Source of the DNA: Pristionchus mayeri
Lineage: Eukaryota > Nematoda > Chromadorea > Rhabditida > Neodiplogasteridae
Assembly: GCA_036245805.1 (NCBI GenBank)
Contig: BTRK01000006.1
Location: 37,514,901-37,578,900, forward strand
Reading direction: 5' to 3'
Length of the DNA stretch: 64,000 bases
In this document: positions 23,017 to 32,828 of the stretch, piece after piece
Position numbering within the stretch: position 1 is the stretch's first letter
Layout: every line of letters begins with the position of its first letter
Made by a program: the position numbers and the translations under genes
The notes under the pieces: model-generated
Database searches by the model: none
Told to the model about the DNA's origin: nothing
What the model saw: only the letters and a program-made list of their open reading frames with translations

Positions 23017-24818
23017 CGGGAACAATTCCCGACTTTTATTTTTTGTTTGGCTTCATATTGTGGTGGTAGCATACACTAGAGACAACTTCCCGAAAAATCT
23101 AGGTCATAGGTCCCAGATCCGGCTTTTAGGAATTTTCCGGTTTTATAGCCAGCTCTACCGTAACTTAGCTCCACGTTGTGCTACAGACGTGGCATTGGGC
23201 TCAAAATACGCAGAAAAATGAGTGAACAACTTTTCTGTTAAGTGTGAAGCTGTGGGACTGCAAGTTCAAATAATATGGACGAAAAACTGAAATTCCAAGT
23301 ATAAATAAAATCATAGCGTCTCGGTAAGGAGCAAACGCAGTGAATTTTATTGCAGATTATGGAAGCTTGACTTCATAGGCATATAGGAAAAATAGTAATC
23401 GGCAATTTTAGGGGGGGACTTTTTTCGCAATTTTGCTCCGAAGGTCGAAAACATGAGATGTCAAATTTTGAAAAATTTTCATCTCGCAGATTTATCATTT
23501 CAATCGATCAGATCAGTCATTTTCTAGCATTTCTCGATCAAAGAAGCTAGATGACGTTGAAAGAGCACGATATTTTTTCACTTCAAAAAAATCGATTTTC
23601 AACCCCCCAAATTTGCAAAATTCGTGACCATCTTGCTCAGGATTTACACAGCTCTGGAATTGAACTAGACGTGTAATTAATTGTAGTGACTAAGATAAAT
23701 ACATACAACCATTATTGGCCCTCCAGTTGTTTCCATGCCCTTCATACTTATGCCCGAACTAGCAAAATCGAGGCTGTCGAAATGCTTCATAATGATATTT
23801 TGAGTAAATTTCAAAGAATCACCGCTATTTTCGATCACTAAAAATCATTTTAATGACCGTAGAAACCGGAAACACTGAGAAAACCAGTAAATTGTTCTTT
23901 CAAAAAAATATGAAAAGTTCGAACATCGAAATTTTGAAAATGAGAACAAATCCAACATTTTTCATATATTCTGCTCCCGAAATGATTTTCAGTGATCTAA
24001 AATAGCGGGGATTCTTTGAAATTTACTTAAAATATCATTATGAAGCATTTCGACAGCCTCGTTTTTTCTAGTTCGGGCATATGTATGAAGGGCATGGAAA
24101 TGACTGGAGGGCCAATAATGGTTGTATGTATTTATCTTAGTCACTACTATTAATTACACGTCTAGTTCAATTCCAGAGCTGTGTAAATCCTGAGCAGGAT
24201 AGTCACGAATTTTGCAAATTTGGGGGGTTGAAAATCGATTTTTTTGAAGTGAAAAAATATCGTGCTCTTTCAACGTCATCTAGCTTCTTTGATCGAGAAA
24301 TGCTAGAAAATGACTGATCTGATCGATTGAAATGATAAATCTGCGAGATGAAAATTTTTCAAAATTTGACATCTCATGTTTTCGACCTTCGGAGCAAAAT
24401 TGCGAAAAAAAGTCCCCCCCCCCTAAAATTGCCGATTACTATTTTTCCTATATGCCTATGAAGTCAAGCTTCCATAATCTGCAATAAAATTTACTGCGTT
24501 TGCTCCTTACCGAGACGCTATGATTTTATTTATACTTGGAATTTCAGTTTTTCGTCCATATTATTTGAACTTGCAGTCCCACAGCTTCACACTTAACAGA
24601 AAAGTTGTTCAACTCATTTTTCTGCGTATTTTGAGCCCAATGCCACGTCTGTAGCACAACTTGGAGCTAAGTTACGGTAGGGCCGGCTATAAAACCGGAA
24701 ATTTCCTAAAAGCCGGATCTGGGACCTATGACCTAGATTTTTCGGGAAGTTGTCTCTAGTGTATGCTACCACCACAATATGAAGCCAAACAAAAAATAAA
24801 AGTCGGGAATTGTTCCCG
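23017..24818. repeat. 1.8-kb near-perfect palindrome (foldback element)
   Basis: Two inverted arms of roughly 835 bases each (about 23017-23852 and 23980-24818) surround a spacer of about 130 bases. The ends match exactly through GGGAACAATTCCCGACTTTT and its complement, and only scattered substitutions are seen inside. No ORF of interest lies in either arm. No target-site duplication is obvious beside the ends. It could be a foldback/MITE-like transposon or the product of an inverted duplication. DNA of this shape tends to extrude hairpins and to be unstable in cloning and assembly. Confidence 0.85.
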
Positions 24819-25053
24819 GGGTGTGGTTTTTTCCTCCACTGACATGATACATGTGTTACATAGACCGCTTCCCTAAATCTACTTGATTTTCAAACTATCT
24901 TGATTGTCCCTTAGCCCTGTAGAAACTTCAAACGCGTATATATCGGCTCAAAGTTGCGCTAGAGACTTCAAATTTCGGATTTGGATTATGGTTCAAGGAT
25001 CCTATCTCTACATGCCTAATCTATCCTCAAATAATCTAAGGGGTTTCCCCTGC

Positions 25054-25439
25054 TTTAAAGAAGGAGTGTCAGCAAAGTTGAGCTTTTGACGCTGTCATAA
25101 TCATGGCCTAGCTTTTCATAACCATGAGCGATTCTGAAAATTTCAAAATCATATCTTTATTTTGAACCGAGTTATCACTAGTTGGCAGAGTGCCATGGCC
25201 GCTGATAGTCCTTGATAGGGCAGGGATGTGTGGGAATTCAAATATGTCGAAGATTTGTCAAAAATCTTGGGGTGGGAATCGAACCCGTAACCTCAGATCA
25301 CATGGCGGCTGCTCTACCACTGAGCTATAGAAACGATGGTTGTCTACCTCTTAGCTCGCGCTATGATCTTTGGAGGGTTGGCTAGGTCATTGGTATGACA
25401 GCGTCAAAAGTTCAACTTTGCTGACACTCCTTCTTTAAA
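25054..25439. mobile_element. 386-bp inverted-repeat element with tRNA-like core
   Basis: Terminal inverted repeats of about 59 bases lie at 25054-25112 and 25381-25439 and share AAGGAGTGTCAGCAAAGTTG. Between them lies a tRNA-like sequence on the minus strand (25266-25336). No protein is encoded, so this would be a non-autonomous element. Confidence 0.7.
25266..25336 (-). other. tRNA-like sequence with intact A and B boxes
   Basis: Read on the minus strand, the A box TAGCTCAGTGG and the B box GGTTCGATTCC are perfect, and the D-arm GCTCAGTGGTAGAGC folds normally. The anticodon stem and acceptor stem do not pair, and part of the T stem is mismatched. I therefore treat it as a tRNA-derived SINE-like core or tRNA pseudogene rather than a working tRNA. 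Confidence 0.6.
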
Positions 25440-25907
25440 CCATTAACTCCTAAGTTCACAGTTGCGGTGCATTTATAAAGCTTTACGTATAGCGAAACAC
25501 TGACATACTCTGGCCGAATAGTCTGGAGCGTAAATTGATTTAGCGTAATCCTCATCCTGTTAAACGATACATGCTTCTCCTACTTTATTCCAGAAAGAAA
25601 GTGTACTGGATGTGTAACTTGTGATGCTGAATTTGTAATCAAAATTACGGTTTGCAACGTGAAAAAAACACTTGTTGTAAGGAGATTGTTGTCTCTATCC
25701 AGCCTGTGCATTAATACTTATACGAGGGTAACGAATTCATTCCAATATTCACCGATAAAATGTTTATCAATGTTCGAATAATCTCTTTTGATTTTTTTGT
25801 AGCGAAGATATGGAATAAATAGTTTCCACAACCTTAAACCAAGCGCATTCTATCGAAATTATGCTACAATTATGATACACGTATTTACAAGGCAGGTTGC
25901 AAGCATT
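25440..25907. other. 3' flank of the villin-like gene
   Basis: AT-rich and non-coding. A minus-strand AATAAA (plus-strand TTTATT) occurs near 25582-25587 and could serve as the polyadenylation signal of the gene ending at 25908, but it is 320 bases away, so this is weak. Confidence 0.35.
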
Positions 25908-28900
25908 TCAGAAATACCCCTTTTCCTTTCTAACAAGGAGTTTCTTCCACTGGGGAAGAGACATGAATTCACTACGACTCATTCCATATAATTCTTGAAA
26001 CAATTCTTCCGATAAGTTCTGAAAATGTGAATTTGAAAATATAGTACACGTGCTGCACCCTACCTTCTCAATGTTTTCTACGTCAATCTGCTCATTTAGT
26101 TCATTTCTCCTCTTGATAACCTGCTCAGGAGTCAAACTCAATCTCTCTTCTATTATTGATTCCAACTTCCTCGTTTTCCTGAATGTTGTTATTACTTTTG
26201 TTAGTCGAAGTTGTCGCTCACTCTTCCTTCTTCTCTTCATATTCTTCCCAAGATGGGAATATGGCTTTGAAGGTACTTTGTTCTCCTCCTTTCTCAATTA
26301 CTTGAACTGGGAACTTTCTTTCGTTGGCCATAATCAATGCAACCTACAATACGTGATCAATTTATTCGCCTATTGCTAAGCTGTACTCACATTGAGAGTT
26401 GTATCACTCAGAGGATCCGCAGTCCATAGCCAGCCGATCTTTCCACAGTCCACTAGAATGCTTCCATCCAGGCAATTCTGCGAGTACGGAAACGCAGTTC
26501 CTGCAACAGCACGCGTAACGCACACAAGCCAATTCTTATTTGTCAAATAATAATTTCGAAGGTTCTATTGCATTTTTGCTATTAAAATGATTTTACCATC
26601 TAATGTAGAATCACAGAAAAAAATTTTTTAAACAAGTTCGGTAATGACCTGGTCTGCATGGCTGTACTATGCTGGATTCACTTCCGAGTATTCGGTACAT
26701 TCTCGGTTTCATCGACCCTTCCTTGCACTCAATCCATTCGATAGAAGCGTCATCTCCTTGCACTATGCACTCCATCTGAATACTTTTTGTTTGCGGAAAT
26801 GTTCGCTAATTATTATGAACAGTCTAACCAGTCATATTGGAGAACGGGAAATAGCTAATAAAAAGACTAGGATAGCGTACCTCACTCGAGTCTCCGTCCC
26901 ACTTATTGAATGCTGATCGAACGTCTTTGATATCAGAATCCACACCAGCCACCACAACCCACTTCTTCCCCTTCTCACGAGCGTATGTTCCATGCGATCG
27001 AAGAGGGCAAGAAAGATCCATCTGAAGCAAGATTTTTACATCTGACACTATTCACGAGCAACCTGAGAGAACGAACTCCTTTTGTGACTCTTCGAGAGAA
27101 CGAGGAATATATTCGTATTTCCATCCATATCGTTGTCTCTCACTGTGAACAATCCATTGAATAGCGAGAGGAATATGGATGGTTCTGCTCCCTCTTCCAT
27201 TCTGCAATTATTGTAACTATTGATTGCCCGATTTTTGCTATTATTTTATCACGGTTTTCTTTTTATCTCACCTTATGTGCGGACTCTTCGCTTTTTCCAT
27301 CTCCGATAATCGCAGGGCGCAAGCTCCTTGTTCCTTCACTCCGCTCTTCCTTCCCAGCCAGTAGAAGAAAGCAATTCGTTCCCTTCCCGTCTCCCTTTCC
27401 TCCTCCGTATCTCGACGATTTTTCAGTCGTCCCACTAAAACAATTATTTTGCTCAACCATAAGTGATTAGACTACCTCTCGTCTCGATCCTGTACTGCCA
27501 CTTCACCACATAGCATGAGTCTCTGTTGAATTCGTTCGTGTTCTCGATACTGCTCAGATGGTCTTTCTCCAATATCCAGAATTTCTAAAATTGTAAATTT
27601 TCGAAACGCCCACAAGAATATCTCATTTCACCATTCTCTCAGTGATCACATTCTCATTCGTTCCGTCGAGAGGAACATCTTCCAGGATGATTTCATCCTT
27701 GTTCTCTTCTGATCTCAGTAGATGGTTTGCGATTGAAGTAGCATCTCAAATCAGTTATTGACGTAAAGTTCCTGTTCTTGATCTACCCGACTGAATCGAT
27801 TCCTTCCATTTATAAATACTCTTTCTCTGAACCGGAGTCTTCAGCTGGGGTCTGCTAGTAGAAAGAGAAGCTGTTGGCCAATTCACGAATTTGCTCGAGA
27901 AGAGAACATCGGGAAGTCCTTGAGAAATCTTCCGGAAGATGAGGAAAGAAGAGAGTTGCGATTGCTGAAATATCAAAACATTTCTCCCGACGGCACAAGG
28001 ACAAAGGAGGAAAAGTTGGAATTTCCATGATCAAAAGAAGCGAATCCTTTCCTTTCTACTTTTCATCAAAGAATCAATTATTCATTAAATTAATAGAAAA
28101 AAATAAATCCACTAATAAAATATATTATCGATGTAGGAAAAATGTCTTACCATTTGCTTAGAATAGTCTTCGGCTGCGAGTGTCTGACTCCTCAAGCAAT
28201 CACGACCACTCCAGATGTACAATTCAGAGTGGAAGTCGAAGATGAGACACTTCAAAGTGAAATTTAGAAGTTAAAAAATAGAAATATGTCAAAAAAGAGA
28301 ATGCAGTTTTAATCTAGCGCAAACCTTGGATGTATCGAGTATGGAGTAGCACGGCACTTCACTTGTAATTTGCAATCCGATATCTAAGTTGTTGTCAACG
28401 GCGAATATTCTGTTCTTCCTGCAATATCTTGATCAATGAAAGCGCACCAATGTATTGATTACTTGACAAGATCATTTCCAGTCAGAACTGAGCTCTTCTC
28501 CGAGGTCGATTCGAGCTTTCGCCAGAATTGCCTCTTCACTGTATCGCTGTCACAGGTTCTCTCCACCTTTGGTAAAATGGTGAAATGGCGCAGAGATGAT
28601 GTCACTGACCTTTGCAGCTTTGCAATTCAACTGTTTCGTATGCAGAACGGAAGAGGCTATTTGCATTGCCTGAAATTTCAGAAATGATATCACATATCTG
28701 ATTTGTCCCCACCTTGCTTCGCTCCAACACTTTGCTCTCGTTGCCATTATGAATTATGAGAGAGGTATGGGAAATTAACAAATAACAAGCTGCATCGTGA
28801 ACTGATTCCTTCGAAACAATAACACACCTCACATCGATGAAGCCATCTCCTGGAATATGGAGTTCATAGAGAAGAAAGTACATAAGAGTGTAAAAACCAT

Positions 28901-29564
28901 TAGATGATGTGGTTACATACCTCCCACTTGCACCAGCATCACTTCTGGATACGAAGAGTGGTTAATCGATGGGGACCGCAGACTCTTCTTTGTCTGACTG
29001 TAATCTTCCACAGCCTGTAAATTGGACGTTATCGAAGTTAAGAATACAGAATTCGCCATTTGTCCTTTCTAGTCTACTCACCGAGAGTCCGTTCCGCGCA
29101 GACTTAGTAACGGGTTCATTGAGGTCTTCTGAGACAGCGAATACGAGGACGTCCTCCTTCACTCCTTCCAATGAAGGCTACAAACGTATCTTGAGTACAT
29201 CAAAGAATATAGTACGAACCTTGACGAAATTTACATCCGCCAACTCATTGATATCCTTACTTTCCCGGGGTCGTGAAACTCGGCTCTTCTTTGGCCGAGC
29301 CACAGGCGTTTTTCGAATTGCGCTCAATCTGAAATTCTTGGATATTTTACTTGAAAAATGAAATATCAAGTGAATCAAGAATGTTCTGAATCCTTACTTC
29401 TGAGTCGGCTGAATAGCATCCAGATCATCTAGATCTATCGTCTCTGGTGAAGTATTCTCATTGCTCTCCTTCGATTTAAAGAAGGAGTTGAGCCCTATAG
29501 CGGGTTCTTTTGTCATGAGATATCTATCGCGTACCATCATCAATGGGAAGTCGGGGCGTGCGGA
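25908..29564 (-). CDS. viln-1: Supervillin/villin-like actin-binding protein (VILN-1-like), 5' end uncertain
   Basis: Twenty exons on the minus strand join in phase: 29398-29564, 29220-29328, 29082-29177, 28921-29014, 28713-28849, 28610-28669, 28463-28566, 28325-28418, 28151-28249, 27787-27964, 27632-27744, 27476-27584, 27272-27434, 27063-27201, 26881-27021, 26649-26775, 26391-26500, 26222-26343, 26064-26178 and 25908-26018 (stop). That is at least 795 aa. The N-terminal part has a low-complexity basic stretch (ARPKKSRVSRPRESKD). Gelsolin-type pieces follow: PEVMLVQVGG, CLIFDFHSELYIWSGRD, EPSIFLSLFNGLFTV and KWVVVAGV. The last exon is a villin headpiece core, LSEELFQELYGMSRSEFMSL followed by PQWKKLLVRKEKGYF. 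The family binds F-actin at the cortex and adhesion sites. The first ATG pair is at 29540 and 29537, but the frame is open to an acceptor at 29564, so more 5' exons are likely. The symbol is by family resemblance to C. elegans VILN-1. Confidence 0.85.
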
Positions 29565-29610
29565 CTGCGCCAATCATTGCTCTATTGGTGGATCGGTTTC
29601 CCGGGCAGCA

Positions 29611-29796
29611 CTTATCCAGATCACTCTTCTTCTCCACGCGGGTTTTCCATCGATCCGCCGACTTAAAGACACTGCCTTGAGGGGAAGGAGCCCTTTGAAT
29701 TGGGGGCAACTCACAACTGAGAGGGCAGAAAGCCGATCAGAGAGGGAGCGCGCGCCCGTTTGGCAGAGGGGAGCCGCCCTGTCCGAGATCATCGAT
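29611..29796 (-). CDS. Possible 5' exons of the villin-like gene
   Basis: Two minus-strand segments look coding: 29715-29796, containing SLSDRLSALS with a donor GTGAGT, and about 29611-29661, containing SADRWKTRVEKKSDLDK. A Ser-x-x-Asp-Arg-Leu...Trp-Lys pattern of this kind is what I would expect in the N-terminal extension of supervillins. I could not find a donor that joins the second segment in phase to the exon starting at 29564. Either the model or the sequence is incomplete, or these are chance ORFs. Confidence 0.35.
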
Positions 29797-30144
29797 CTGA
29801 TAAGAAAGAGAGAAAGAGCGATATACCGAATGTGGCCCAAGGACAACCCCTGAGGCAGCATCCCCACCCTTCCCCCCAGGCCAACTATTACGCGGAGAGG
29901 CCAATTGCATTCCGAACGGAAACGTTCTCTGGGGCAATGACGCACGCCCTCCGAACACCCAAATGATGAGTCACTGCTATCGCATCTCCCATCGATTCGA
30001 ACCACCCTCTGGTACGCATATTCACCCCGAGGAGAAAAGCCAGATGTAGTGAAAAGAACAGTCGAGGCAGAACATTTGATTCAGTTTCTCGCAAGTCTTC
30101 ATGGGCATCACAACAAATTTGCTATAACAATTAAATGTTTAAAA
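29797..30144. other. Region upstream of the villin-like gene
   Basis: A minus-strand ORF spans much of this but looks like a chance frame (Cys- and Arg-rich, no splice-supported links). It may hold the promoter. Nothing firm is seen. Confidence 0.3.
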
Positions 30145-30532
30145 TGATCCACATACTTCGTGCTCCCCTCAAGATTGTGTAGGTCCTTCCTTGTTCCACT
30201 AATCAGGCAGACTCGTGACGTACAAACTGCATTGTATAAATTTTATCAACCAACGAAACGCTTATCAAAATAGGACATACTAACTTTCGATACACAAAAT
30301 CTGAATGAAAAACGGCCTCGGAAAACTATAGAACGGAAGGAATGTATCAATTTAGATTTCACAAAATCAGTGTTGCTGTAACAATAAAAATGCGACGTCT
30401 TGTGCACAAGTCAAACTTACGAGTCGTTTGACTGATGTCCCGGGAGCACTAAAAACACGGCTAAAACAGGTAGTTGCGTGGCTCAAAACCACTCCTTGAA
30501 AGTTAGCAAACCAAGTATGTGTTTCACATCCT

Positions 30533-30538
30533 TTTATT
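30533..30538 (-). terminator. Candidate polyadenylation signal (duplicate copy)
   Basis: Minus-strand AATAAA, about 410 bases after the stop at 30945; exact copy of the one at 32417. Confidence 0.4.
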
Positions 30539-30944
30539 GATACAGAGGAATAAATTTAACGGGAAACTTCAAAGGCGGGGCGGGTGGAAGGGGCGTCGCG
30601 TGTCTAATGCGATTACATGATAATGCAGCCTCCGCCCCCTCATCCATCCCCCCCACATGATAGACAATCTCAGAGCAAGTGAACTGGGACATTAGAAAGG
30701 GAACATTGATATGATTGCCTCTTCATAATTAGGCAGTCATCGACAATTTTGCAATATTATCAACATTCAAATGAGCAACGAGTTCGGCAATAACAATAAC
30801 CAGTAGTAAATGAGAGCAATCTAAACGAAGCGGAATTGAGATGTCTTTTCATGATGAGTGTGTGCTTCTGCAATAGACATTCATTATTAACGCTCATTAA
30901 TAATGTGAATAAAGAAATGGTATTTAAATGAATATCGCACATTC

Positions 30945-32006
30945 TTAATCGGATTCATCGTCGCTGTCGCTGTCCAGGATGGGCTTGACGATGATCGGAT
31001 GTTCGCGATTGGCGGACAGAATCTGAGAAGCATCTGGTTAGACTCTGCTCTACGTGATCTAATTTTTTCTACTTACTTTATCATCCTTCAACTTTCCTGC
31101 TCATCATCTAATGATAGAAATCTTTTCCATTTCTCGTATTTTCATGCAAAAAGACGAACCTTGTGGATTGCTTCGCACTTGGGCTGCCATCCCGAGTACT
31201 GCTTCGGGTCTTCGCCCAATTCGACGAGCACTGCATTGGCTTGGAAGGCATCGAGCAGACTGAGACGACGCTTGCCCGGTCGCATCGTTGATCGATCACG
31301 GGAACCCCAACGGAGGGTGGGGTCGTAGCCTCCCATTGATGCGATCCACTGCAACAATCCCAATTAGATCCAATTTTTGCCCAAATACAAGGCTACATCG
31401 CAGTTTCACTAGCTACCATGTTTACAAGATAGCACAAAATATCTTACGCGATCCCTCAACCAATCTCTCGCCGGTTTCTTGTGTCCTCTGGCACTTCTGG
31501 GCATCGAATCCGTGCTGCCGGGAGGACGACCTCTGCCTCTCTGAAGGAGAAAACTCGTAACACTTGTCGATATAAGGAACTTCACCGGTAGAATTTGAGC
31601 TCCTTCCTTCATATCCGAACGTTTCTTGACGGTCTTCTTATTGGCCTTGCCAGGCTAAAACGAGAAAAAATCGTTTTCATTTCTCATTCGAACGATTTGC
31701 AGTCCATTGTCTCACCTGATAAATGTAATCGGAATCTTCCTCATCCTCGCTCGGAGCATCGTCAAAATCATCGTCATCCTCGTCCTTCTCATCATTATCG
31801 TCGTCATCATTGCTATTATTGAGGAATGCGTTGTACTCCTCTTCGGCCTCTCGATCCTCTTCATCTTCTTCTTCCTCCTCTTCATCATCGTCGCCTCCAT
31901 TGATGAATGCATTGTATTCATCCTCGGCATCTTTCTCATCGTCACTCTCATCACTGAGATCCGGATGGACGACGACGTCGTAGTGACTACGATCGGCCTG
32001 CAGTCT
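30945..32006 (-). pseudogene. 5'-truncated duplicate of the modular nuclear gene
   Basis: The exons are 31716-32006, 31586-31654, 31448-31540, 31160-31348 and 30945-31022 (stop), all intact and identical in coding sequence to exons 12-16 of the complete gene next door. Exons 1-11 and their promoter are absent. Because every exon is phase 0, a read-through transcript of the complete gene could splice into these exons in frame, so it may be an extra 3' cassette rather than a dead fragment. Confidence 0.8.
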
Positions 32007-32416
32007 CTACAAAGGATTAAGTTCATACTGATCCACATACTTCGTGCTCCCCTCAAGATTGTGTAGGTCCTTCCTTGTTCCACTAATCAGGCAGACTCGT
32101 GACGTACAAACTGCATTGTATAAATTTTATCAACCAACGAAACGCTTATCAAAATAGGAGATACTAACTTTCGATACACAAAATCTGAATGAAAAACGGC
32201 CTCGGAAAACTATAGAACGGAAGGAATGTATCAATTTAGATTTCACAAAATCAGTGTTGCTGTAACAATAAAAATGCGACGTCTTGTGCACAAGTCAAAC
32301 TTACGAGTCGTTTGACTGATGTCCCGGGAGCACTAAAAACACGGCTAAAACAGGTAGTTGCGTGGCTCAAAACCACTCCTTGAAAGTTAGCAAACCAAGT
32401 ATGTGTTTCACATCCT

Positions 32417-32422
32417 TTTATT
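32417..32422 (-). terminator. Candidate polyadenylation signal
   Basis: Minus-strand AATAAA within ATCAATAAAAGG, about 410 bases after the stop at 32829. Confidence 0.4.
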
Positions 32423-32828
32423 GATACAGAGGAATAAATTTAACGGGAAACTTCAAAGGCGGGGCGGGTGGAAGGGGCGTCGCGTGTCTAATGCGATTAC
32501 ATGATAATGCAGCCTCCGCCCCCTCATCCATCCCCCCCACATGATAGACAATCTCAGAGCAAGTGAACTGGGACATTAGAAAGGGAACATTGATATGATT
32601 GCCTCTTCATAATTAGGCAGTCATCGACAATTTTGCAATATTATCAACATTCAAATGAGCAACGAGTTCGGCAATAACAATAACCAGTAGTAAATGAGAG
32701 CAATCTAAACGAAGCGGAATTGAGATGTCTTTTCATGATGAGTGTGTGCTTCTGCAATAGACATTCATTATTAACGCTCATTAATAATGTGAATAAAGAA
32801 ATGGTATTTAAATGAATATCGCACATTC

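Noticed and set aside
25266..25336. Functional tRNA gene
   Set aside because: A and B boxes are good, but the anticodon and acceptor stems do not pair.
31707..32066. Hydrophobic plus-strand ORF resembling a membrane protein (copied at 33591-34019)
   Set aside because: It is the antisense of the acidic Asp/Glu-rich exon; GAT/GAA codons read in reverse give Ile/Leu/Val/Phe.
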